DNA of 12,400 bases from an uncultured Bilophila sp. (GCA_910585945.1 CAJUHZ010000057.1:1-12400), one strand, 5' to 3'. Positions 1 through 5,628 are shown, counted from the first letter of the stretch. The notes: generated by a model not told the origin, from the sequence alone. Program-made: numbers and translations.

Positions 1-134
1 GCATTTCTGATGTTGACGTGGCGACGGAAATGACGCAATTCGTGCGTAACCAGATTTTAACGCAATCGGCTGTCGCCATGCTCGGGCAGGCGAACTCCTA
101 CCCGCACATGCTGATGAACCTCTTGAACGGGTAG
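1..134 (+). CDS. Flagellin, C-terminal end (partial)
   Basis: Reading in frame from base 3, 43 residues precede the TAG stop. They have the hallmark C-terminal D0 helix of flagellins: a start like ISDVDVATEMTQF, then RNQILTQSAVAMLGQAN, and a hydrophobic LLNG end. In the family this helix pairs with the N-terminal D0 helix to build the inner core of the filament and is needed for export and polymerisation. Only the end of the gene is in the window, so length and paralogue identity cannot be judged. The base composition matches the host chromosome rather than the AT-rich island that follows. The stop codon lies inside the stem of a downstream hairpin terminator. The assignment is confident; the gene symbol (fliC, hag or similar) is not decidable from this fragment. 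Confidence 0.9.
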   Translation, partial: ISDVDVATEMTQFVRNQILTQSAVAMLGQANSYPHMLMNLLNG

Positions 135-157
135 GGTTTTCCTGCCCGTTCCCTCGG
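126..157 (+). terminator. Hairpin after flagellin
   Basis: AACGGGTAGG at 126-135 pairs with CCTGCCCGTT at 141-150 (one G-U pair), giving a 10-bp stem with a GTTTT loop that contains the flagellin stop codon. The T-tract is imperfect: ccctcggtttt follows. It is placed correctly for a flagellin terminator, but termination efficiency cannot be judged. Confidence 0.5.
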
Positions 158-233
158 TTTTGTAGCTCCACGCCGTAACAGACACCGATACAAAGCAAGC
201 CAAAATCAGCCTTACCAAACTGCAAAGGATACA

Positions 234-401
234 ATGTCAACGCTGACTATCAAGAATTTTGGGCCAATCAAGAATTTCCATGCTCCCATCGCACGACTGA
301 ATGTCTTGATTGGCCCACAGGCAAGCGGAAAAAGCACAGTTGCCAAGCTTCTTTATTTATTGCCAAAGCCAAATTGCTATAATTATTTAGTTCTATATTA
401 A
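234..401 (+). pseudogene. Truncated AAA/SMC-like ATPase (N-terminal stub)
   Basis: A 55-codon ORF begins MSTLTIKNFGPIKNF and carries a P-loop, GPQASGKST (residues 27-35), followed by VAKLLYLL. This is the usual opening of AAA ATPases of the SMC/OLD-like kind, in which beta strand 1, Walker A and the following helix come first. AAAGGA lies just upstream of the ATG. Family members are hundreds of residues long, with ABC signature, Walker B and often a C-terminal nuclease or other effector, so at least 80 percent of the protein is missing. Similarity ends near residue 43, exactly where the DNA changes from mixed to AT-rich (about 363-376). The last dozen residues are probably read-through into foreign DNA. 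Many such ATPases belong to phage-defence modules, but the stub alone does not tell which. It is likely a relic of an earlier gene broken by arrival of the retron island. Confidence 0.75.
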
Positions 402-477
402 ATATGAACACTTATATAATATAAAATATACAAAATATTATTTTTATGTTTAAGATGCTTTATTAATTAAAAATATT

Positions 478-1326
478 TTAACTTCTTTCAATATAACGGA
501 TGAATAATTCCTTATGTTTTGCCTCTCTCACTAATCTAACTTTTTGCAGAGGATTATTCGTTATAGTAGCTTTATGTTTTAAAGCACGAATCTTTCGCTT
601 ATAACTACGTGGGACTTTTGGGTATTTACCACTACAGTTAATACCAGTAATTAAAGGATCTGATTTTCCCTCTGAAAACTCCTCTTTCTCTTTATTTAGA
701 ATAATTCCAAAATTTTCTATTGTATATTTAATTTTTTTGTAGACATCCTTGCTTATATATCTTCCTGAAAATGTGATATCATCCCCGTATCGAGTATAAA
801 CAAGATTGTTTCTTCTTGCTATTCTAGACAGGACAACATCCATATTTTTAAAAAGGATATTAATAATCGCACCACTAGTAACGAAGCCTTGTGGCAACGC
901 ATAATCAAATGTGGTAAGTCTAGTTAAATATTTAGAAACTACTGGGCTGCATCCGAGAAATTCTTCAAATAATTTTCTTATCCTTAATGAATGTGTATTA
1001 GGAAAGCAATTTTTTATATCAAGGCAGAGCTTTACTGGATTACCACAATGTTTTTCTGCATTTAATTTTATAGATCTTCCTTTACGCCAGCCATGTGCAG
1101 CATCATGCACATATATACTATAAAGTATAGCTAAAATATTCCTTTGTATCAATTTTATTTCTCTCGATACAACGACGACTTGTCTTTGTTTTCCTTTTTT
1201 TGTGGTGATATTCTTTCTGTGGCATTTTTTCTCAAAAAAAGTTATAATATTTATTAATTGCTTTTTGCTTACATTTATAATATAGCATAATCTTGATAGG
1301 GATTTTATATTTAATTTTGTCTTCAT
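478..1326 (-). CDS. Retron-type reverse transcriptase
   Basis: This 282-aa protein shows the retron RT motif series. NAEKH at residues 89-93 is the retron-specific region X (NAxxH). It is followed by LCLDIKNCFPN with the first catalytic Asp at D103, LPQGFVTSGAIIN at 144-156 (domain 4), YGDD at 180-183 with the two catalytic Asp, and ITG at 226-228 in the place of the retron VTG signature. A basic C-terminal part (VPRSYKRKIRALKHK onward) fits the RNA-binding thumb. The family reverse-transcribes part of its own structured ncRNA to give branched msDNA. The gene is AT-rich against a GC-rich host and overlaps the stop of the upstream HTH gene by ATGA, so translation is probably coupled. Oddities are YGDD rather than the common YADD, ITG rather than VTG, and a compact length. 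Group II intron maturases are excluded by the missing X/En domains. An Abi-type RT is unlikely given NAxxH. The family call is secure; the exact retron type is inference. Confidence 0.92.
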   Translation of the reverse strand: MKTKLNIKSLSRLCYIINVSKKQLINIITFFEKKCHRKNITTKKGKQRQVVVVSREIKLIQRNILAILYSIYVHDAAHGWRKGRSIKLNAEKHCGNPVKLCLDIKNCFPNTHSLRIRKLFEEFLGCSPVVSKYLTRLTTFDYALPQGFVTSGAIINILFKNMDVVLSRIARRNNLVYTRYGDDITFSGRYISKDVYKKIKYTIENFGIILNKEKEEFSEGKSDPLITGINCSGKYPKVPRSYKRKIRALKHKATITNNPLQKVRLVREAKHKELFIRYIERS

Positions 1327-1610
1327 CTTTTTAAAAAGTATTGCAGTAATGAGTCCTGCATTAAATTAAAATATTTTTTCTGCTTCTCATCTAGTTCTTC
1401 AGGTGGCTCGCTTGCAACAAGTAACAGTAACTCCTGGGAAAATCCGAGTTTGTTTGCGATATCTCCAAGTTTAGTGAAACTAATCTTTTTCTTGCCATTC
1501 TCAACTTGAGATAAAAAATTTACCGAAATATCGAGGAGTTTAGCTAAATCTCCCTGAGAAAGATGAAATCTTGTACGGTATAATTTAAGCACGTCGCCTA
1601 TACAAGACAT
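1323..1610 (-). CDS. Xre/Cro-type HTH protein of the retron operon
   Basis: A 95-aa protein whose residues about 6-62 form a classic Xre/Cro five-helix DNA-binding domain: IGDVLKLYRTRFHLSQGDLA, then KLLDISVNFLSQVENGKK as the turn and recognition helix, then FTKLGDIANKLG. The tail (70-95) is acidic then amphipathic (EELDEKQKKYFNLM) and could mediate dimerisation or contact a partner. AAGGA sits 8 nt before the ATG. The stop overlaps the RT start by 4 nt. Small HTH proteins are the accessory gene of one retron class (type VI, from memory), where the role may be repression of the operon or restraint of a toxic product. Two CTACATC repeats 10 bp apart and 40-57 bp upstream of its start are candidate operators. 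Role as effector, antitoxin or simple regulator cannot be settled from sequence. Confidence 0.88.
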   Translation of the reverse strand: MSCIGDVLKLYRTRFHLSQGDLAKLLDISVNFLSQVENGKKKISFTKLGDIANKLGFSQELLLLVASEPPEELDEKQKKYFNLMQDSLLQYFLKR

Positions 1611-1642
1611 TATATAATCCTTATGAGAAGTTAAAAATAACG

Positions 1643-1666
1643 CTTTGGTCTACATCCGGCTACATC
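1643..1666 (-). promoter_or_regulatory. Candidate HTH operator: phased repeats upstream of the HTH gene
   Basis: On the plus strand CTACATC occurs at 1650-1656 and again at 1660-1666, a spacing of exactly 10 bp (one helical turn), and CTTTGGTCT occupies 1643-1651. A second CTTTGGTCT lies at 1773-1781 inside the small ORF. The cluster spans the end of the small ORF and the leader of the HTH gene, which suits binding by the Xre-type protein encoded next. This is inference from position and spacing only. Confidence 0.3.
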
Positions 1667-1835
1667 ACTCTGCATTAAGCCATTCTTTAAGAAATCGGAA
1701 TGCCTCAAAAAGAATAGCTCTTATAATCCAGTGTAACTTAACCGGCACGCGGATTCCAGAGAGTATTACATACTTTGGTCTTACCCTTAAAGCATACCAA
1801 AGTGCCTTTGCCAGTTTTTTGAAACGTGGCATCAT
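1665..1835 (-). CDS. 56-aa basic hydrophobic small protein, candidate retron effector
   Basis: A strong Shine-Dalgarno (TAAGGAGG) precedes ATGATG with only two bases between, so translation starts at 1835 or 1832. This decides against a longer in-frame reading that would start at 1982, deep in the structured RNA region. The 56 residues have about 12 Lys/Arg against 3 Glu, three Trp, and many aliphatic and aromatic residues. The opening is MMPRFKKLAKALWYALRVR; the second half, KLHWIIRAILFEAFRFLKEW, looks amphipathic and helical. It is short for a transmembrane protein and resembles membrane-active or nucleic-acid-binding toxin peptides only in general composition. I recognise no family. It lies between the candidate ncRNA and the HTH gene on the same strand, and its stop is 54 nt before the HTH start, so co-transcription is likely. 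The reality of the gene rests on the ribosome site, placement and coding-like composition. Confidence 0.65.
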   Translation of the reverse strand: MMPRFKKLAKALWYALRVRPKYVILSGIRVPVKLHWIIRAILFEAFRFLKEWLNAE

Positions 1836-1884
1836 TGCCTCCTTAGTTTTACCCCTACCGTAATGACAGGGGGAAGTTGCAATC

Positions 1885-2203
1885 AGCCGAGTTGCGTTCT
1901 TGCCACTCAACCAAAAGCGTTTTGAAGGCAATCCAACAAACGGATTTACCACGAACGGCCTAACTACTTTGCATATAAACACGCTAGCAACCGGACAGTT
2001 GGCATCTGCGCATTCTGCGCTACTTTGCCATAGCCGCCAGCGCGCAAAGCGCGCGTCCTCTCCACTCTCCCATGTGTAAGAGAGTGGGAAGCCTTTGACA
2101 GGCTTATAGCCCTGTTTGGGGATTTAAAGGCTGAATGCATCCCAAGGAGATATCTACTCTGGATTTTTCAAAGAACGCACCTGACGAACCGTCAGTCTCT
2201 AGA
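1885..2203 (-). ncRNA. Candidate retron msr-msd RNA
   Basis: This non-coding stretch upstream of the small ORF folds densely on the minus strand. CTGAC/GTCAG forms a hairpin at 2195-2181. GCCTTT at 2131-2126 pairs with AAAGGC at 2096-2091 around an inner ACA-GGCT/AGCC-TGT hairpin. CCACTCTC at 2087-2080 pairs perfectly with GAGAGTGG at 2069-2062. GCGCGC/GCGCGC with a TTT loop spans 2054-2040. TGGCA at 2030-2026 and TGCCA at 2004-2000 enclose a GCGCA-GAA-TGCGC hairpin. A candidate long-range a1/a2 pair is AGgTGCGTTCTT at 2182-2171 with AAGAACGCAaCT at 1901-1890 (11 of 12 paired). Retron RTs act on an RNA in just this position. The boundaries, the priming guanosine and the extent of the msd are not determined here; the 5' end is set from the promoter. 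Confidence 0.5.
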
Positions 2204-2207
2204 CGGC

Positions 2208-2236
2208 ACTCTATCGGCTATTTGAAATAAAGTCAA
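2208..2236 (-). promoter_or_regulatory. Sigma70-like promoter for the retron operon
   Basis: On the minus strand TTGACT (2236-2231) is separated by exactly 17 bases from TAGAGT (2213-2208). That is five of six and four of six matches to the consensus. Transcription would begin near 2201, just before the first hairpin of the candidate ncRNA. The surroundings are AT-rich. No second clear promoter is seen before the HTH gene. Confidence 0.5.
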
Positions 2237-2393
2237 TAATTTTTTCGATAATATCAACGCAGATGTATCATTAATTTCTTACCCTTAATGAACTAAGCTG
2301 CTTCAGCAGGGGCTATTAACCTTAGCCTTCTCTTCCAGATTTCTTGGCGGTGTAGTGAACCCTATTTTCGCCCACATGCGAAATTAATGTTCT

Positions 2394-2437
2394 GGTTAGG
2401 AATAGGTTAGGAAACGAGAAAAGCCCTTATGGTTAGG
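2394..2437. repeat. Three GGTTAGG repeats beside the tRNA
   Basis: GGTTAGG occurs at 2394-2400, 2405-2411 and 2431-2437 on the plus strand, the first two 11 bp apart. The third lies in the loop of the tRNA terminator. Short phased direct repeats near a tRNA 3' end are reminiscent of integrase arm-type sites, but no integrase is adjacent, so the role is open. The stretch from 2237 to 2393 holds no other supported feature. Confidence 0.4.
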
Positions 2438-2450
2438 ATTCCATAAGGGC
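2415..2450 (-). terminator. Rho-independent terminator of tRNA-fMet
   Basis: A perfect 12-bp stem (AAGCCCTTATGG paired with CCATAAGGGCTT), with a loop of 8 bases, lies just beyond the 3' end of the tRNA. On the minus strand it is followed by TTCTCGTTTC, so the run of T is short. This matches the transcription direction of the tRNA and separates it from the retron operon. Confidence 0.8.
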
Positions 2451-2460
2451 TTGATTTTAT

Positions 2461-2537
<77 letters not shown>

Positions 2538-2550
2538 TCATGTGAAGAAG

Positions 2551-2579
2551 ACAATAGCTTGTTCTTTGGAGGGTGTCAA
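2551..2579 (-). promoter_or_regulatory. Promoter of tRNA-fMet
   Basis: On the minus strand a perfect TTGACA (2579-2574) is separated by 17 bases from TATTGT (2556-2551). This puts the start a few bases before the mature tRNA 5' end at 2537. Position and spacing make this one of the best-supported promoters in the window. Confidence 0.75.
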
Positions 2580-2673
2580 GGCTTTTTCGCAGAGAATTGC
2601 AAATCGGTTCCATCATTTTTTTGTGGTTGCCTTTGTCGGCCGGAATGTTTGGGTTTTTTTGTGGAGAGAACTT

Positions 2674-3753
2674 TCATGGGGTTTGGAGGTGGCGGGCCAT
2701 ATCGGTTTCGCTGTTGGCGGCAAGCATGGCGAGGACGGTATCGGCCACGCGGCGGGGGGGGACCGCAGTGAGGCAGGGCGCGCCTGTGCTGCATGTGTTG
2801 CGGTTGCAGGGCTGGCAGTCGAGGTTGGCCGCAACGGTGACGTGTTGGGGCGAGGGGTAGGTCCAGCCGTCGCTTGTCGCGCCACGTATCACGCAGGAGG
2901 GGGTTCCCACGGCCACGGCCATGTGGCGGGGCGCGGAGCAGTTGCCGAGGTGCAGCCGCGCCGCTTCGATGCAGGCGGCCATTTCCCGCAGGGAGAGCAT
3001 CCGTTCGGGCAGGAGAATGTGATCCTTGCAGTCGCAGGCGGCAACCAGTTCGCGAATCTCCTGTTCCTCGCCCGGTCCCCACAGGGGAAGAAAGCGCAGG
3101 GCAGGGTCCGCATCCGCCAGCAGGCGCAGCGTTTCGGCGTAGGCCGACGCAGGCCAGCGCCGCGTGACGCGTCGGTGCGTGGGGTCGAGCGTTACAAGGC
3201 GGTGCTCCGGCCGCAGGCCGAGGGCGTGGAGCAGGCGCGCGGCGGCCTGCCGCTCTTCCTCCGCAAGGTAGAGGCGCGGGCGCTCGCTGGTGGCGTGGAT
3301 GCCGAGCGGCGCGAGGATGCTCGCCTTGCACAGGGCCGCATAGCCGTCCACCAGATCGACATGATGCGTATAGAGAAGCCGGTTGTACCAGGGTGGGGTG
3401 AAGGAGAGGCGAACCCTTGCGGCGGAAAACGCCGTCACCCAGCGGCAGCGGGGCAATTGCTGCAGGTCGACGACAAGATCAAAGCCTGTGCGGGCCATTT
3501 TCCAATACCAGAGGATTTCAGTCGGGAACGACTTCAGGCGCGCTTTGTCCAGGCTCCAGATGCGCGTCACATGCGGATTGCCCCGGAGGACAGGTTCGCA
3601 TTTTTTTTCGGTGAAGACATGCAGTTCGCTTTCGGGATAGCGGCGTTTGAGCAGTTCCAGACAGGGCGTGCTCAAAATCACGTCACCGATCTGGCGGAGC
3701 TGGCAAACAAGAATGCGCGCCGGAACAAAAGTCGAGAGGTTGACGGAAGACAT
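2674..3753 (-). CDS. GT9-family heptosyltransferase-like glycosyltransferase
   Basis: The 359-aa protein begins with the GT9 Rossmann opening ARILVCQLRQIGDVILSTPCLELLKRRYP, with the G-D pair at residues 23-24, followed by ELHVFTEKKCEPVLRGNPHV. The C-terminal donor-binding half holds LWGPGEEQEI and LGNCSAPRHMAVAVGTP (about 269-285). Family members transfer heptose from ADP-heptose to the LPS inner core at the cytoplasmic face of the inner membrane. The usual motif there reads roughly GxDSGxxH. Here Asp is replaced by Cys272, while Ser273 and His277 are kept. A Cys-rich loop, CQPCNRNTC, follows. The second ATG is preferred because AAGGA lies 5 nt before it, whereas the upstream ATG at 3759 would overlap the ribosome site. 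It lies 41 bp after metF on the same strand and may share its transcript. Acceptor and exact step are unknown; hldD in the same window fits heptose chemistry. Confidence 0.85.
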   Translation of the reverse strand: MSSVNLSTFVPARILVCQLRQIGDVILSTPCLELLKRRYPESELHVFTEKKCEPVLRGNPHVTRIWSLDKARLKSFPTEILWYWKMARTGFDLVVDLQQLPRCRWVTAFSAARVRLSFTPPWYNRLLYTHHVDLVDGYAALCKASILAPLGIHATSERPRLYLAEEERQAAARLLHALGLRPEHRLVTLDPTHRRVTRRWPASAYAETLRLLADADPALRFLPLWGPGEEQEIRELVAACDCKDHILLPERMLSLREMAACIEAARLHLGNCSAPRHMAVAVGTPSCVIRGATSDGWTYPSPQHVTVAANLDCQPCNRNTCSTGAPCLTAVPPRRVADTVLAMLAANSETDMARHLQTP

Positions 3754-3794
3754 GGGCATCCTTTTTGCGCCCGGCGCGTTGCTGGCGGCTCAGC

Positions 3795-4670
3795 CTACAG
3801 TACGCCGACTTCGTTCAAAATGTTGAGGCACGTCTCCGCGCGGTTGAGCGTGTAGAGGTGGATTCCGGGCGCGCCGCCCTCAAGCAGCGTGCGGATTTGG
3901 CGCACCGCATAGGCGATGCCGGCCTGGCGGACAGCCTCGGTTCCGCCTTCGGCATGGGCCGCTTCCAGTTCAAGGTAGAGTTTGCCGGGGATATTGGCTC
4001 CGCAGAGCGAAAGCGTGCGGCGGATGGACGCGAGGCTCTGCACCGGCAGAATGCCGGGGATGACCGGAACGGACACGCCCATGTCGTTGAGCCGATCCAC
4101 AAAATGAAAATACTCCCGCACGTCAAAGAACAGTTGGGTCACCACGAAGTTCGCGCCTTCCCGAATCTTGGCCACAGTGTAGCGCCAGTCGCTGGAGAAG
4201 GAAGGAGACTCGGGATGCGGCGCGGGATACCCCGCCACGCCGATGCCGAAATCCGGGAACTTCTGGCGGACGAAGCGCACGAGATCCGACGCATGTCTGA
4301 ACGGGGAGGCTTCCTGGTCAATAGCGCCGTCCTTCGGCGGATCGCCGCGCAAGGCGAGGACGTTGTCCACGCCATTGTCGTGCAGCCGGGCGAGAAAGTC
4401 CGTGACATGTTCCGGCGTGGCCCCGACGCAGGTGAGGTGCGCCATTGTTTCCAGGCTGAAGTCCTTTTTCAGCCGGCTCACGATCTCCAGCGTGCCGTCC
4501 TGGGCCGATCCGCCGGCTCCGCAGGTGACCGAAGCGAAGAGCGGTCCGGCAGGGAGCAGGCGCTCCACCACGCCAAAAAAGGCTGGCCATTCCCCCGGAT
4601 CCTTTGGCGGGAAAAATTCGTACGAAAAAAACGGCTTGCTCTGTTCCGCAATGCGCTGGCCAATGTTCAT
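3795..4670 (-). CDS. metF: 5,10-methylenetetrahydrofolate reductase
   Basis: The 291-aa protein matches the bacterial MetF TIM barrel. It opens with FFSYEFFPPK, whose Glu18 corresponds to the catalytic Glu of the family. SVTCGAGGS follows at about 48-55, then HLTCVGATPEHV, and NVLALRGDPPKDG with the FAD-site Asp110. Further on are FGIGVAGYPAPHPES, then FVVTQLFFD and PVIPGILPV. The enzyme reduces methylene-THF to methyl-THF with FAD, supplying methyl groups for methionine and, in some sulfate reducers, feeding or draining the folate branch of the C1 pathway. The start at 4670 is chosen because AAGGAG lies 6 nt upstream. Longer in-frame readings to 4724 lack a ribosome site. The length is close to the E. 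coli enzyme. It appears to lead a two-gene minus-strand unit with the glycosyltransferase. Confidence 0.95.
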   Translation of the reverse strand: MNIGQRIAEQSKPFFSYEFFPPKDPGEWPAFFGVVERLLPAGPLFASVTCGAGGSAQDGTLEIVSRLKKDFSLETMAHLTCVGATPEHVTDFLARLHDNGVDNVLALRGDPPKDGAIDQEASPFRHASDLVRFVRQKFPDFGIGVAGYPAPHPESPSFSSDWRYTVAKIREGANFVVTQLFFDVREYFHFVDRLNDMGVSVPVIPGILPVQSLASIRRTLSLCGANIPGKLYLELEAAHAEGGTEAVRQAGIAYAVRQIRTLLEGGAPGIHLYTLNRAETCLNILNEVGVL

Positions 4671-4756
4671 GCGATGCTCCTTGGCGGCAAGGCGCGCCAT
4701 GATCGGGCCTTTGGGGCGCTGCATGGTCTTATGGTCCGCCGCATGACGATGCCGTA

Positions 4757-4785
4757 ATCATAAGCCGGATCGGGCGGAAGAGCAA
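4757..4785 (-). promoter_or_regulatory. Candidate promoter of metF
   Basis: On the minus strand TTGCTC (4785-4780) and TATGAT (4762-4757) are 17 bases apart. The -10 matches five of six; the -35 is weak. It would give a leader of roughly 80 nt before the metF start. No SAM-riboswitch-like or B12-type structure was recognised between it and the gene. Confidence 0.35.
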
Positions 4786-4831
4786 CGCGAAGCCGGCCGG
4801 GGTCCAGTTTGCAAATGGCGGTCTGCCATGT

Positions 4832-4942
4832 GGGGCGCTGCTCCACGCCCCGCCGGGGGCATGATGCCCCCGGTCCCCCCGGATGCCGGCTTGGCGCAAA
4901 GCGCCAGCCGGCCATTGAGGGTGCAGGGGAATCATTCCCCTG
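4832..4942. repeat. Cluster of four hairpins/palindromes
   Basis: Four GC-rich inverted repeats follow one another: GGGGCG/CGCCCC at 4832-4851, CCGGGGGCAT/ATGCCCCCGG at 4853-4873, GCCGGC-TGGCGC/GCGCCA-GCCGGC at 4885-4912 (one bulged T), and CAGGGGAAT/ATTCCCCTG at 4924-4942. They lie in the divergent gap between metF and the PxxKW gene. None has a following T-run on either strand. The gap 4671-5262 holds no convincing gene; long open frames across it look like GC-driven shadows. Confidence 0.6.
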
Positions 4943-4977
4943 TTTCCGACAGCTTCGCCGCCCTCCGGGAGAATCTC

Positions 4978-5005
4978 TTGACATTCGCATGATTCCGGCT
5001 AAAAG
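4978..5005 (+). promoter_or_regulatory. Promoter for the PxxKW gene
   Basis: A perfect TTGACA (4978-4983) lies 16 bases before TAAAAG (5000-5005, four of six). The 16-bp perfect palindrome TTTCCGGCGCCGGAAA at 5024-5039 sits about 12 bp past the expected start site and is a candidate operator. This promoter would give a leader of some 250 nt before the gene at 5263. Confidence 0.5.
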
Positions 5006-5114
5006 AAAACCTTTTCAGGCATGTTTCCGGCGCCGGAAAACGGCGCGACGACATAGGGTCAACTCTCATGAATCCGCCTGTGCAAGGCCGCCATTTTGCG
5101 TCCGGCGGCGTTGC

Positions 5115-5197
5115 GGGGCAAACATTGGCTTGCGGTATGGTCAATGCCGCTTCGGCCGCTGTTTGCCCCTTGCCGGCCGAAAAACAATCGGCTTTTC
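5115..5197 (+). other. Structured leader upstream of the PxxKW gene
   Basis: GGGGCAAACA at 5115-5124 pairs perfectly with TGTTTGCCCC at 5160-5169, enclosing smaller complementary pieces (CATTG/CAATG and GCCG-CTT-CGGC). A second, short stem GCCG/CGGC ending in TTTT follows near 5174-5197. The arrangement resembles a leader that can fold before an attenuator. I recognise no known riboswitch class and state only that the structure exists. Confidence 0.35.
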
Positions 5198-5262
5198 GCG
5201 GACGGCGGTTTGATGAGGGCTGACCCTAGCGACAGCAGCGCGCGCAGCGCGGGAGGTTTTTC

Positions 5263-5532
5263 ATGAGCGGACAGATCCTCGAAGGCGCGGTCAAGACCGA
5301 GCAGGGCGTGGAAGTCAGGGGCGTGGTCATGCAGCCCGCCATCGACAAGTGCGAAGGCTGTGAGCGCCTCCGCACGTTTGAGGAGCAGAACTTTTGCAGC
5401 AGTTACCCCAGCCCTGCCCGCAAATGGGCGGACGGCCGGTGCAACTTCGCCACGCATATCAAGACGGAATCCGGCGGCAAGGCCAAGGTCAACCCGCTGA
5501 AGGCGTCCAAGCGCGCCGCCAAGGGCCGGTAG
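5263..5532 (+). CDS. PxxKW family cysteine-rich small protein
   Basis: The 89-aa protein has four cysteines, C30-x2-C33, C45 and C60, and the motif PARKW at residues 51-55 that names the PxxKW family. This set could bind one metal ion. The C-terminus is basic and Ala/Lys-rich (KASKRAAKGR). Family members are small, of unknown function, and to my knowledge common in Desulfovibrio-type bacteria. GGGAGG lies 6 nt before the ATG. The gene stands alone, preceded by its own promoter candidate and a folded leader. Metal binding is an inference from the Cys spacing; no enzymatic function is suggested. Confidence 0.8.
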   Translation: MSGQILEGAVKTEQGVEVRGVVMQPAIDKCEGCERLRTFEEQNFCSSYPSPARKWADGRCNFATHIKTESGGKAKVNPLKASKRAAKGR

Positions 5533-5592
5533 CGTCTGCCGGCAAAGGAGACGCTCCAGAATCCGTAAGGATTTTGCGGCGGCGCGGCCGGG

Positions 5593-5628
5593 GCATTCGC
5601 GAAGAAACTGTTTTTTCGCGAACGATGC
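5593..5628 (+). terminator. Inverted repeat after the PxxKW gene
   Basis: TTCGCGAA at 5596-5603 is repeated as its own complement at 5615-5622, with flanking GCAT/ATGC, making a hairpin with a loop of 11 bases. No T-run follows on the plus strand, although the loop holds six T (five before the second arm closes). It could stop transcription or be a processing or protein site; position favours a terminator. Confidence 0.35.

Noticed and set aside
1665..1982. A 105-codon minus-strand reading frame starting at 1982
   Set aside because: Its first half runs through the folded leader with no ribosome site. The good Shine-Dalgarno supports only the inner start at 1835.
2031..2222. ATAGCCG with CGGCTAT as the a1/a2 repeat of the retron RNA
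   Set aside because: The left copy lies inside the promoter spacer, upstream of the expected transcript start, and only 7 bp match.
2321..2385. Short minus-strand frame with residues like WAKIGFTTPPRNLEEKAK
   Set aside because: About 24 codons with no ribosome site. It could be a relic of a transposon or other gene, but I cannot support an assignment.
3765..4757. A 330-codon plus-strand open frame opposite metF
   Set aside because: metF is unambiguous on the minus strand with catalytic motifs and a ribosome site.
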